NCBI RefSeq assembly: GCF_003259505.1
Contig: NZ_QLLK01000002.1
Span: 319,387 to 383,386, forward strand
Length of the DNA: 64,000 nt
From: Algoriphagus yeomjeoni
GTDB taxonomy: Bacteria; Bacteroidota; Bacteroidia; Cytophagales; Cyclobacteriaceae
Reading direction: 5' to 3'
The notes beneath the pieces were generated by a model. That model was given only the letters and a program-made list of their open reading frames with translations. It was not told the DNA's origin and did no database searches. The position numbers and the translations under genes are program-made. Below are positions 33,303 through 42,472 of the stretch, in pieces. Positions within the stretch are counted from its first letter, which is position 1. Every line of letters starts with the position of its first letter.

Positions 33303-34259
33303 TTAATCCACCTTAATAACAAATGTAATCTTACCAGTAGAAAACTCAGCAGCTGCGCCACCTTGCTTCTTAAAGGAAATCTGATTTACTACCTGACGGT
33401 AATAAGCCAATACATCATTGGACACATTATATTCCAAAGGAACTGCTTGAACTACTCTCCCCAAATCATCAATGGTGATTTTAAAAACTATTCTACCATT
33501 ACGGGTAGACACTCTATCATTGATATTTGGTCGCTGGGCGAAATCCCAACCTGCAAGGTCTAGGCTATAGCCATCGCCTGAATTTGCACCTTTTCCAGAA
33601 CCAACGCCCATGATTGCTCTGCCATCAACAGTTCCTTTCGGATCGCCTTCATCGCCTTTTTCGTTAGATGTGCCCTGAGCTCCACCAGAAGCTGGTTTTG
33701 TACCTGTTCCGGATGTACCTCCAGCTCCCATGACAGCTCGCTGATCGATTTTTGGCTTTTCAGGTGCTTTTTGTACAGTCTCTTTTTCCTCAGCTTTGGC
33801 AGGGGTTTCTACTGGCTTGGCAACTTCCTTTTTAACTGGTTCTGGTTTTTTAGTCTGCTCTGTAGCTTTTTCCTCTCCTCTGATTGGAGAAGGTTTTGTA
33901 GTCACAGCTTTATTTACTGAAGGCTTTGGCTGAGCAGTTGGCTTGGCAGTTTCTGTTTTTGGACTTGGTGGAGGTGTGGCTGGTTTGCTAACTACTTCAG
34001 CTATTTCCCCAGGTGCAGCAGCCTCCACTACCGGAGTAGGTGTCTCTGAAGGTGCAACTGGACTGTTTCTTTCACCCGAACCTGTAGGAGTAAATCCAAG
34101 ATTCAACTCCAAACCGAAAGTGGGCAATGGCGGAACGGGCTGCTTCCAAACCACTATAAAATAGAGCGCAATCAAAAGCAACACGTTGAAGATAATGGTG
34201 ATTATCCACGATTTTTTCTTGCTTTCGCTCTCTATTTTTTCTGCGTTCCAGTATTCCAT
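33303..34259 (-). CDS. TonB-like energy transducer
   Basis: The 318-residue protein has a short cytoplasmic N-terminus, one membrane helix (about 17-38, IITIIFNVLLLIALYFIVVW), a long periplasmic Pro/Lys/Glu-rich linker (about 55-170), a Gly/Ser-rich region containing two GTSGTGT/GKGANSGD segments and a C-terminal TonB-type domain (GRIVFKITIDDLGRVVQAVP, then YYRQVVNQISFKK). It should carry energy from ExbB/ExbD to outer-membrane receptors. The short AVMGAGG and AIMGVGS elements look like an internal duplication. It sits directly after exbD. Confidence 0.85.
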   Translation of the reverse strand: MEYWNAEKIESESKKKSWIITIIFNVLLLIALYFIVVWKQPVPPLPTFGLELNLGFTPTGSGERNSPVAPSETPTPVVEAAAPGEIAEVVSKPATPPPSPKTETAKPTAQPKPSVNKAVTTKPSPIRGEEKATEQTKKPEPVKKEVAKPVETPAKAEEKETVQKAPEKPKIDQRAVMGAGGTSGTGTKPASGGAQGTSNEKGDEGDPKGTVDGRAIMGVGSGKGANSGDGYSLDLAGWDFAQRPNINDRVSTRNGRIVFKITIDDLGRVVQAVPLEYNVSNDVLAYYRQVVNQISFKKQGGAAAEFSTGKITFVIKVD

Positions 34260-34263
34260 TTTA

Positions 34264-34653
34264 TTAGAATGGTTTTGTTGCTATTGAAACATTTGCTTCC
34301 AATCCCGCTGCAATTCCTCCGATCTCTACCAGGTATTCTACAGGGACATCTTTGTCTATGTGTAAAACAACCTGACTATCTTTTCCCTTAAGTAAAGAAG
34401 TCAATTCGTCCTTGATTTGTTCCCTTGAGACGATTTTGTCATTTACCGAATACTTCAAGTCATTAGTAACTGTAACGGTAACTTCCTGCATTACGATGTC
34501 AGATGTCTCGCTGGAGGGCAAATTCACAGGCAAGCCTGAAGGTGTAATAAATGAAGAGGTAAGCATAAAAAAGATCAACAACAGAAAGATGATATCTGTC
34601 ATGGATGACATGCTGAATGCCGGATCTACTTTATTTTTAGCCTGAAGTCCCAT
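34264..34653 (-). CDS. exbD: ExbD/TolR-family proton channel subunit
   Basis: A protein of 129 residues with start at the ATG at 34653, one base after the exbB stop; the longer open frame to 34713 overlaps exbB and adds an unlikely leader. It has the ExbD features: KVDPAFSMSSMTDIIFLLL with the membrane Asp, FFMLTSSFITPSGLPVNLPS, then a periplasmic domain with YSVNDKIVSREQIKDEL and VVLHIDKDVPVEYLVE. With ExbB it forms the proton-driven motor for TonB. Confidence 0.93.
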   Translation of the reverse strand: MGLQAKNKVDPAFSMSSMTDIIFLLLIFFMLTSSFITPSGLPVNLPSSETSDIVMQEVTVTVTNDLKYSVNDKIVSREQIKDELTSLLKGKDSQVVLHIDKDVPVEYLVEIGGIAAGLEANVSIATKPF

Positions 34654-34654
34654 T

Positions 34655-35344
34655 TTATTTATCTTGTAACAAGTCAATAAATTCGATCGAAGAATACTCC
34701 ATGTTATGGACAAGCTTCGAAACTTTCGATACTAGAAAATTATATCCTAAGTAGGCAATAATACCTACCACCAAACCAGCTGCTGTAGTGATCATGGCTT
34801 CATAGATACCTTCGGAAAGAAGCTTTGGGGAAACCATTCCTTCTTCCTGCGCTATGGCAATAAAAGCCTGAATCATACCGGCTACAGTGCCCAAGAAACC
34901 TATCATTGGCGCAGCACCGGAGACAGTTGCCAGAAGATTTAGATTTTTTTCCAATTTATAAATCTCGATTTTCCCGACGTTCTCTATCGCTACTTCAATA
35001 TTTTTCAAAGGAGAACCAATTCGTTCAATACCTTTAGCAATCATATTTGCAACTGGAGTACGCTCACCTGCACAAAGGATTTTCGCTTTTTCAGTCTGAC
35101 CACTTTGTACCAAGACCTTCACTTGATCCATCAGGTGCGAAGAGGTTGTTGAGGCTTTATTGAGTGTAATTAATCGCTCTACAAAAATGAAAATAGCCAA
35201 AATGAATAAAAGGTAAAGCGGTACCATCATGTATCCGCCTTTGATTAGAAGGTCAAGAAGTCCGATGTCATTGTTGGTGGCACCCATCGCCAGGCTATCT
35301 GCTGCAGAAAGTGTATCTGTAGAGAGCGTTTGAAGTAGAATCAT
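34655..35344 (-). CDS. exbB: ExbB/TolQ-family proton channel subunit
   Basis: The 229-residue protein has an N-terminal periplasmic segment, a first membrane helix (about 38-55, LYLLFILAIFIFVERLI), a cytosolic helical region (TLNKASTTSSHLMDQVKVLV) and the two conserved pore helices, with LLATVSGAAPMIGFLGTVAGMIQAF split between them and EAMITTAAGLVVGIIAYLGYNF. The pattern is diagnostic of MotA/TolQ/ExbB. It precedes exbD by one base and follows the SPOR gene by one base, so translation is probably coupled. Confidence 0.95.
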   Translation of the reverse strand: MILLQTLSTDTLSAADSLAMGATNNDIGLLDLLIKGGYMMVPLYLLFILAIFIFVERLITLNKASTTSSHLMDQVKVLVQSGQTEKAKILCAGERTPVANMIAKGIERIGSPLKNIEVAIENVGKIEIYKLEKNLNLLATVSGAAPMIGFLGTVAGMIQAFIAIAQEEGMVSPKLLSEGIYEAMITTAAGLVVGIIAYLGYNFLVSKVSKLVHNMEYSSIEFIDLLQDK

Positions 35345-35345
35345 A

Positions 35346-36131
35346 TTAATATTTCAAAATCCATAAATCTTCTGTGTACTGATCTTTGACCCGAGCTAGC
35401 TCTTCATTGATGGCAGTCCATCCTCTTGAAGTTCCTATTGCCAAACGATAGTTTGTGACATCTTCGTATGGCGTGATGAGGTAAATCGTCTCTGCTCTAT
35501 TCTTATATTGTTCTGCCTCTTCCAAAGCCAAAGCTTCATTGGGTAGGCTTCCCACTATAATGTAGAATTGAGGTCGATCAGCTTTTTCTTCTACTCGAAC
35601 CAAAGTTCCAGATACCACTGACGCAATAGTTGTACCAGTTTGAGCTGATTCTGCAACAGGTGAAACAGAAGTTATAGAATCTGAAATAGTTGTTTGATTT
35701 TCAATCAATTGTGTTTCTTCACTTGGGGTAGAATTGAATGCAACGGCATCATTTTCTTCCTTTGCTGATCCCTCTGTAGATTCAGAAACTAGGTCCTCTG
35801 AATCTTGAACTGGGATACTGCTTTTATTCATTTGCCAGATAATAACCATTACTACAGTTAATGTCATAACTGCGGCTATCCATATCCAAGAACTATTGGA
35901 TTTCTTTGCCTCTACTTTAGGCGCTGGTTTAGCTACTTTTTCTGCTTCGGTTACAGGAGGTTTTATGGATTGAATGGTTCTCTTCTTAACCTCACTGACA
36001 TCAATTGGAGCTGCTTTTTCTTCCTCTTTTTTAGGAGTTTCGGCCTGAGCCAATGGCACTATTTCTACAAATGGAAGTCCATAATCCTTTGGATCAGTCC
36101 AATGCTTATTATCTGCAGTTTTATCAGTCAT
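35346..36131 (-). CDS. SPOR-domain membrane protein
   Basis: The 261-residue protein has a cytoplasmic part (1-80), a single membrane helix (about 82-103, SSWIWIAAVMTLTVVMVIIW), a Ser/Glu/Thr-rich periplasmic linker and a C-terminal SPOR-like domain (RPQFYIIVGSLPNEALALEE, YKNRAETIYLITPYEDV, YRLAIGTSRGW). SPOR domains bind denuded septal peptidoglycan; in this phylum they also tie inner-membrane complexes to the wall. It heads the exbB-exbD-tonB-folC-trmB block and might anchor or position that motor, which is inferred. Confidence 0.8.
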   Translation of the reverse strand: MTDKTADNKHWTDPKDYGLPFVEIVPLAQAETPKKEEEKAAPIDVSEVKKRTIQSIKPPVTEAEKVAKPAPKVEAKKSNSSWIWIAAVMTLTVVMVIIWQMNKSSIPVQDSEDLVSESTEGSAKEENDAVAFNSTPSEETQLIENQTTISDSITSVSPVAESAQTGTTIASVVSGTLVRVEEKADRPQFYIIVGSLPNEALALEEAEQYKNRAETIYLITPYEDVTNYRLAIGTSRGWTAINEELARVKDQYTEDLWILKY

Positions 36132-36200
36132 TGCTTTCGGGGAATGTTACGAAACTAAGCGAAATGAGCCTAAAGCCCAACCGAAAGGCTTAAACAAATC

Positions 36201-37919
36201 TTAGAATTTAAAAGAAGCCCCACCAATAAACTGAATTCCTCGAACTGGATAATTCAACCAGCGCATATTTCGTGCATTCAGGAGATTGTTTCCTTCGGCA
36301 AAAATTGAGATTCTATCCGTGATTCCGTAGTCCGCTTTTAATTGTAAATCTGTGATGGTTTTAAGTTTAACAACCTCATATGGTCCAGATTCTCCAAAGA
36401 TATCGCTTACATCCTGTCCACGTGCTTTAACCCCACCCATCAAATTCAAATTAGCCTGAACTATCAAGCGAGCAATTGGAGTGAACTGATTATTTACTCT
36501 TAATTCCCAAATAGGCCTATTCCATGCTTCAGCCTGCGTGCTTAGATCGTATTGGTACAAATCCAATCTACTGTTAAGCGTATACATATCTGAGAATTTA
36601 TATCCCAGTTCTGCATTGACATTGAAAACAGTTGTCTTTTCATCATACACCAAGCTGAACCTAGCCGAATCAGTTGTAACGAGGTTGTTGGTGTAATTAT
36701 TCACAAAGAAATGCATCTGATTGTATCGGCTCATGTTTATAGCCCCACGATAGCTGAACGCACCATTGAATTGACCTTCTATCCCGCCTTCTACTTTGTA
36801 ATTCTGAATGGTGTTAAGCAATTGATCACTTGGACCCAAATAAGGATTTTCATTGACAAAACTGTAGTAGGTGTTTCTCTGTACATCCCCAGAGAATTCT
36901 GCGAAGAAGCCAAATTCCTCAGCAAACTGATAGTTGGCTTTCAGTACTGGAAATACATGAAAATCACTTGATTTATCCTCCAGAGAATCATTTTCCGAAA
37001 CTAGATTCAAGCCAGCTGTGAAATTAAATGCCTCGTATTTATAGGAAATCGTAGGACGTACAGCAAAATAGGTTCTCTTTAAAGAATAGTTTAAGTCTTC
37101 AGGATTCGTCGAGAAGTAAGACAACCCAACTTTCCCAGCCCAATCTTCAGTAGGTCTAAAAGTTAAGCTACCCTCAGCACCAAACTGATTCTCCTTTACC
37201 ATATAACTGTCTGTAAAGTTTCTAAAACTCAACTGACCCTCGTAAGAAATCGGTCCTACTTTTTCTAATTCTCTGATGCCTGCTTTCACTTCGATAGCTT
37301 CCAGCACATTGCCATCAAATCCGGCAAACAACCCCTGAGGATCAATTGCAGTTCTAGGATCCTGCCCATAGAACTGGTAACTGTCCTGATTCCAACTCAA
37401 TCCGCCATAGACCTCGAAGAGATCAGTAAAATAGCTGCCGTCAAATCCCAAATTAGTATGCGATTCCTTAGATTCCTCCCCCAAAACAGGGCCTTTTCCA
37501 AAACTCTGATGATTGAGCTGCAAAGAATAATTAAAGTCTGTTATGTCCGTCCCCATATACCTAGCTTCCAAAAGTGGCGAAGCAAAGTTCCCATAGCCTG
37601 CACGAATATATCCTTGGTAGAGGTCAAGGCGCTCAGGTGAATAGACTTTTTGTGAAGGTTCAGCCTTCAAATCCAGGGGCTTTAGATTTAGCGGGTAGCT
37701 GCTTACCAGGTACTTATACTCATTTAGCCCTGTTGGCTTTGGTAAAACGGGAAGTTTCTCATACATCCTAGGCTGCACTGGCACAGTCAATACTCGATCT
37801 TTTCTAATCACAAATTCCTGATCTGTAACTGCACCTCTTTCTTGGGTTTGAGCCATCGCTAATCCAGATGTCAAACCGATAATTCCTGTAAAAAGGATAG
37901 TTTTCGCTAGCTTTTTCAT
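36201..37919 (-). CDS. Outer-membrane beta-barrel, TonB-receptor-like without plug
   Basis: The 572-residue protein has a signal peptide (ILFTGIIGLTSGLAMAQ), a short N-terminal stretch with VQPRMYEKLPVLPKP, and about 440 residues of alternating strands with aromatic belts (GYIRAGYGNFASPLLEARYM; GGLSWNQDSYQFYGQDP), ending in RGIQFIGGASFKF. No carboxypeptidase-like or plug domain is visible before the barrel. It is 3 bases downstream of the giant TPR gene, and the SPOR/ExbBD/TonB genes follow after about 70 bases, suggesting one envelope assembly. Cargo unknown. Confidence 0.75.
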   Translation of the reverse strand: MKKLAKTILFTGIIGLTSGLAMAQTQERGAVTDQEFVIRKDRVLTVPVQPRMYEKLPVLPKPTGLNEYKYLVSSYPLNLKPLDLKAEPSQKVYSPERLDLYQGYIRAGYGNFASPLLEARYMGTDITDFNYSLQLNHQSFGKGPVLGEESKESHTNLGFDGSYFTDLFEVYGGLSWNQDSYQFYGQDPRTAIDPQGLFAGFDGNVLEAIEVKAGIRELEKVGPISYEGQLSFRNFTDSYMVKENQFGAEGSLTFRPTEDWAGKVGLSYFSTNPEDLNYSLKRTYFAVRPTISYKYEAFNFTAGLNLVSENDSLEDKSSDFHVFPVLKANYQFAEEFGFFAEFSGDVQRNTYYSFVNENPYLGPSDQLLNTIQNYKVEGGIEGQFNGAFSYRGAINMSRYNQMHFFVNNYTNNLVTTDSARFSLVYDEKTTVFNVNAELGYKFSDMYTLNSRLDLYQYDLSTQAEAWNRPIWELRVNNQFTPIARLIVQANLNLMGGVKARGQDVSDIFGESGPYEVVKLKTITDLQLKADYGITDRISIFAEGNNLLNARNMRWLNYPVRGIQFIGGASFKF

Positions 37920-37922
37920 GGT

Positions 37923-40910
37923 TTACTTAAGGGTTTGAAGTTTGGATTGAGCCATTTCTTTAATTTCTGCATTTGTAGAGTTTTCTACTATGGATTCCAA
38001 AGTCGCTTTCGCTTGGAACTCCTCCCCGCTTTTCACATAGTTATCTGCCAAGAGCAAGAAGATCCTGCCGTACCAATAATCATAATTGACAAATGACCCA
38101 GACTGGTCAAATATCAACTCATTCGATTGAGTGATCTCACCTTTTTCCTGTAAAGCAAGTGCCAGCAGATAAAGCCCTTCAGCTCCTTGCTCAGTCTTGT
38201 AATCAGCAACCAAAGCAGTCAGTGTTAATTCAGCTTGAGGCTTTTGATTCAGCGCAATCTGTGATTTCGCTTTGATGAGCAGCGCTTTAGGCGAAGACTC
38301 AGGAATTACCCCATCCAATGTTGCCAAGCGCTCTGCTTGAGTGATTGCTTGTTGATATTTCCTTGTTTCAAAATTGGCAATCATCAAACCCTGCACAGCT
38401 TCGGCTTCTTCCGGTTTGCTACGGGCATTTTGTACGGAGGTCTCTAGATAAGGAATTGCCTGAGCATAATTCCCTTTTTCCAGCTCTATTACCCCTATTT
38501 TTTGCATTGCTCTAATTCGCTGTGGAGAAGCCGGCTCTCTTTCTAAAGTTTTGAATTGAACCAGCGCATTATCTTCATCACCAACTTGCAAATAGCTTTC
38601 TCCTAAGAAATATAAAGCGTCTGCTCGTTGTGCCGATTGAGGATAACTCTTCAAGTAATTTTCAAAACCACGAATAGCCTGGGTATAATTTTTATCGAAA
38701 AATGTGCCTTTAGCCGCTTCGAATTCCAATGATTGCACAGATCCATTACTTGGATTTGCTCCTTTGTATTTGTCCAAATAATCTGAGAACTCACCAGATC
38801 TACCTTGCAGCGCTAGCGTCTCCTGAAGCCCCTTCAATGCCGTTTCTGCATTTTGAGCATTTGGATGATTGTTTAAAATGGTGCTGTAATCCCTAATCGT
38901 CTGATCGTAATTCTGTAAGGAGAAATTAGCAACAGCTCTTCCTTCCAAGGCATAAGGAACAAATGGACTATTTGGCTTAGAACTTAATAAATCTGAGAAA
39001 GAAACAGAAGCAGCTTGGTAGCTGGTCTCTTCCATATAAATCTGCCCTCTCTGGAATAGTGCATCTTCGTAATAAAGACTATTTGGATAGCGCGAAATCA
39101 GCACATCCAATTGACCAAGAGCTTCTTGGTTTCTGGATTGGAAATTTTGGACCACTGCCAATCTATAGTAAGCGTAATCAACTCCTGAATTCCCCTCATT
39201 GATAGCTCTCTGAAAAGTAGCAGCAGCCTCAGGAAATCTCTTCTGAACATAATAGCAATCCCCTAGTCTCAAGATTGCATCGTCATATTGCTGCTTATTT
39301 GCAATGATCTGTCTGTTCTCAGTAAATCTCCTGAATTGATCTTCAGCCTTTGGATATTGCTGGGAATTGAAATATGCGTAGCCAAGTCCATAATAAGTTT
39401 TGGTGACCGTACCATTCGTACCAGAAGGACGATTGCTTAGCACTTGCTCGTATGATTTGATCGCCTGCGGCAAATTATCCGCTGCAGAACTGATTTCTCC
39501 TTTCCAAAAATAAGTATCCAATACCAAGTTTTTATCTACTGGAAACTTCAGGGACTTATCTAAATAGGCTAAAGCTGGATTCCATTTCTGGTCACGGTAA
39601 TAGACCATAGCCTGATAGAAAGCCACTTTTTGATAAGCTTCTTGAATTCTAAGAGATTTAGTGGCGATTTTATCCATCTGCTCAATTGCACGTAGATAAT
39701 CGTTGGTATTGACCAAAGCTTCAGAAAGCAAATTCTCAGCCTCTACTCTGTATTTCCCTGAAGGATAACTTTCTATATATTCATCCAACGCTGTGATTGC
39801 AGACTGAAAACTACCTTTCTGCAGATTCACTTTAGCATAGTTGAAAATAGATTCCTCTTTGATAGCTGGATTAAAATCAGATTTTGCAGCAGATTGGAAA
39901 CTCGTAGATGCAAATTGATAATTCTCCAACTTCAAGTAAGCCTGAGCCAAATAATAACTTGAAGCTTGGCCTATCTCATCGGATGATGAAGCGGACACTT
40001 TCAGGTAATCTGTAGCTCGCTGGTAGTTTTGGATTTCAAACTGAGAAATCCCAGCCTTATAAATCTCTTCTCGTCCTAACTCACCTTTTCGGGAATTGAT
40101 GAATGCATCATAGTTTTCAGCAGCTTTTGCAAAGTTCTTCTTCGCAAAATATCCTTCTGCCAAATAAAGATGGATTACTTCTCTTTTCTCCAGATTTTGA
40201 CCATTCGTCAATTTAGGTTCTGCATAGCTAATTAACTGATCATAGCTCTCTTGCTTATAATACAGAGCCGCCAGTAGATAAGGAACCTTATTGGCATAGT
40301 AAGGAGATTGAGAGGCCGTTTGAAGATCAGAAATGGCTTTTGTTGTATTCCCATTTTCCATAGCAATGAATCCGCTGTAATAATAGGAATCAAAACTCGC
40401 TTGCTGATTTAGTGCTTTGCCAGCGTCAAAGAAAGGCGCAGCTTGTGCGTATTGATTTAGCTGAAAATGAGAATAACCTTGCTTAAAAAGCACTTCGGCT
40501 TGCTGTTCTACAGGCAACTTTCCTGCATCTACTAATTTATAGCTATCGATTGCCTCAGCGAAATTCTTTTTAAAGAAGAAATGATCTCCCAAGTACAACC
40601 CCGCAGTAGTAACTGACGGATCATTTCCATGCTCATAAATATAGCTTTTCATTAAGCCTGGACCATCTGGACTTTCCAATTGGAGAGCTGCCATGGCACG
40701 ATTCAATTCTGCAGCTTTGGCCTGGCCTGAATTCACTGGCTTTCCTAAAAGTCTGGAATTATCATAGATGCTTGCTGAAAAAAGCTGCTTATCAAAAAGC
40801 TCCAGATTGTGGTCTAGCTTCTGTTGAGGACTAGTTTGATAGAGGGAAGACTGAGAATACGCCTCCAAACTAAGTCCAAGGCTCGCAAGGAGCACAAGGT
40901 GGTATTTCAT
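37923..40910 (-). CDS. Giant periplasmic TPR protein
   Basis: The 995-residue protein has a signal peptide (MKYHLVLLASLGLSLEAYS) and is almost entirely tetratricopeptide repeats, about 25 of them by eye; good examples are YSHFQLNQYAQAAPFFDAGK, YFAKKNFAKAAENYDAFINS and YFLGESYLQVGDEDNALVQF. TPR arrays are protein-binding scaffolds. Located 3 bases before the barrel gene and upstream of the ExbB/D/TonB operon, it probably acts in the periplasm with those proteins, like scaffolds linked to secretion, gliding or receptor assembly in Bacteroidota. That association is inferred from order only. Confidence 0.85.
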   Translation of the reverse strand: MKYHLVLLASLGLSLEAYSQSSLYQTSPQQKLDHNLELFDKQLFSASIYDNSRLLGKPVNSGQAKAAELNRAMAALQLESPDGPGLMKSYIYEHGNDPSVTTAGLYLGDHFFFKKNFAEAIDSYKLVDAGKLPVEQQAEVLFKQGYSHFQLNQYAQAAPFFDAGKALNQQASFDSYYYSGFIAMENGNTTKAISDLQTASQSPYYANKVPYLLAALYYKQESYDQLISYAEPKLTNGQNLEKREVIHLYLAEGYFAKKNFAKAAENYDAFINSRKGELGREEIYKAGISQFEIQNYQRATDYLKVSASSSDEIGQASSYYLAQAYLKLENYQFASTSFQSAAKSDFNPAIKEESIFNYAKVNLQKGSFQSAITALDEYIESYPSGKYRVEAENLLSEALVNTNDYLRAIEQMDKIATKSLRIQEAYQKVAFYQAMVYYRDQKWNPALAYLDKSLKFPVDKNLVLDTYFWKGEISSAADNLPQAIKSYEQVLSNRPSGTNGTVTKTYYGLGYAYFNSQQYPKAEDQFRRFTENRQIIANKQQYDDAILRLGDCYYVQKRFPEAAATFQRAINEGNSGVDYAYYRLAVVQNFQSRNQEALGQLDVLISRYPNSLYYEDALFQRGQIYMEETSYQAASVSFSDLLSSKPNSPFVPYALEGRAVANFSLQNYDQTIRDYSTILNNHPNAQNAETALKGLQETLALQGRSGEFSDYLDKYKGANPSNGSVQSLEFEAAKGTFFDKNYTQAIRGFENYLKSYPQSAQRADALYFLGESYLQVGDEDNALVQFKTLEREPASPQRIRAMQKIGVIELEKGNYAQAIPYLETSVQNARSKPEEAEAVQGLMIANFETRKYQQAITQAERLATLDGVIPESSPKALLIKAKSQIALNQKPQAELTLTALVADYKTEQGAEGLYLLALALQEKGEITQSNELIFDQSGSFVNYDYWYGRIFLLLADNYVKSGEEFQAKATLESIVENSTNAEIKEMAQSKLQTLK

Positions 40911-41017
40911 ATGATTTTAATTTGTCCATTAAAAGCCATATGGAATCTCGATAAGTGAAAATCATGTCATTGGAAGACAATCAAAAACTACTCGATTTCA
41001 TAGTGTGGCTTAGGTAA

Positions 41018-42046
41018 TCAATGCAAAATCTTGTAAACAAGCTCTCGGAGGTTTTCGGCTTCGCTTAGACTTCCGGAGTCAACTCCTTTGTAACGAAGAT
41101 CGGCCTCTTTGATGTATGCGAACACATCAATTACCTTGCCCAAATTGTAGTTTCGGGACGCCACCATGTATTCTTTGACCACAAAAGGAGGTAGTCCCAA
41201 GAGGCTGGCAAGTTGTTGTTCTGATGCACCAGTTTTTTTCGCCTGATGAATCAAAGCAATTCTAGTGAAATAGTTAAACATCAGCGAAAACATAGGAATC
41301 ACTGGGTTCGCCTTAGGGTTTTGGATGAAATAATGAATAATCTTATTTGCCTTGACTACATCCTTAAATCCTATGGCTTTTAAAAATTCAAAATTGTTGT
41401 AATCCTTATTTATGCCAATGTACTTTGATATATGCTCATTGGTGATCTTCGTGGGTTCACGAAAATTGATCAGCATCTTCCCAACTTCATTCGAAAGTAC
41501 TTCCAGATTATTGCCGATGGAATCAGCAAGAAGTTGAGCCGCACGATTATCAATCGAGTGTTTTGTTTCTTTGATAAAGTTTTCTATCCAGTCAGTTAGT
41601 TTATAATCTTTGACTTTATCAGAGCGTACATAGACAGTTTTTTTGTCCAGTTCTTTGTAAAGGGCAGATCTTCCATCCAGCTTTTTATACTTATGCGCAA
41701 AAACTAAAATGGTACTTGGAAGGGGATTCTGCACATAGCTGATCAATAGCTTTTGCATATCCTCTTTACCCAAATCTGCTAGACTTTGAGCTTCTTTGAT
41801 GATAACTACTTGCCGATCTGCCATCATTGGGAATTTCCTGGCATTATTCAGAATTTGTCCAACATTGGAATCCTTCCCATATAGGACCACTTGATTGAAT
41901 CCGCGTTCATGCTCTGCTATTGCATTCTTTTCAATGAAGTCCGTAATCTGATCTATAAAGAAAGGTTCTTCCCCATCCAAAAAGTAAATTGGAGCAAACT
42001 TTTTCTCTTTCAGATCTTTAAGTACAGCTTGTGGTTGTTGGGGCAT
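41018..42046 (-). CDS. holA: DNA polymerase III subunit delta
   Basis: The 342-residue clamp-loader subunit starts with KFAPIYFLDGEEPFFIDQIT and has RKFPMMADRQVVIIKEAQSL, LPSTILVFAHKYKKLD, NLEVLSNEVGKMLINF and the C-terminal collar domain (FFNYFTRIALIHQAKK-like, here MFNYFTRIALIHQAKK). Length agrees with HolA. It opens the sliding clamp with the other clamp-loader subunits. It stands alone with 100 bases to the giant TPR gene. Confidence 0.92.
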   Translation of the reverse strand: MPQQPQAVLKDLKEKKFAPIYFLDGEEPFFIDQITDFIEKNAIAEHERGFNQVVLYGKDSNVGQILNNARKFPMMADRQVVIIKEAQSLADLGKEDMQKLLISYVQNPLPSTILVFAHKYKKLDGRSALYKELDKKTVYVRSDKVKDYKLTDWIENFIKETKHSIDNRAAQLLADSIGNNLEVLSNEVGKMLINFREPTKITNEHISKYIGINKDYNNFEFLKAIGFKDVVKANKIIHYFIQNPKANPVIPMFSLMFNYFTRIALIHQAKKTGASEQQLASLLGLPPFVVKEYMVASRNYNLGKVIDVFAYIKEADLRYKGVDSGSLSEAENLRELVYKILH

Positions 42047-42472
42047 AAATTCAGAAGATTCTCAGGCTTAAAGATAACAGGCCTATCCATTTGCCTGCAA
42101 AAACCACGGAAAGATTCTTTGGTAAACTATTCAGGGGTTAACTTTGTATTTATGAGTGGGAAGGCTGAAAAGTTGGGGGTTGTGAGGTTGGAAGTTGGGA
42201 AAGTATGAAAACGGTAAAGTGGTAAAGTTGTATGTAGTAAGTAATAAGAGGATAATTGTTGGCGGATTGATGGTAAAAATTCAATGGTGGCATCTATGTT
42301 ATTCTCTATTCCCAATGTGATTAAATGAGTGGCAGTCTGAAGACTGCATTACTTTAGGCCCAAGTCTGAAGACTTGAGCCATTCGTGATGTTAAAAAAAT
42401 ATTGCGGCTGCTGTGTCACCCATTGCGCCTTCTGTGTTAAACTCCGTGTCCATCGCGGTAAAAAAAAAAATT
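42047..42472. repeat. Repeat-bearing intergenic region before the TPR gene
   Basis: There is no gene here. The left half (about 42150-42290) is a degenerate run of G-rich words (GGTTGGAAGTTGGGAAAG). The right half has two short inverted repeats: 42332-42347 (GCAGTCT/AGACTGC) and 42358-42380 (CAAGTCT/AGACTTG) 10 bases apart. Finally 42400-42470 carries CTTCTGTGTTAAACTCCGTG and a 10-A run just before the TPR start. These words look like dispersed intergenic repeats. Confidence 0.6.

Noticed and set aside
34654-34713. Longer exbD start
   Set aside because: It overlaps exbB and adds a leader unlike ExbD; the ATG at 34653 fits the one-base gap.
37923-40910. Reading the giant TPR gene as part of the gliding-motility (Gld) machine
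   Set aside because: No gld or spr gene lies in the window, and the TPR array alone is not specific.
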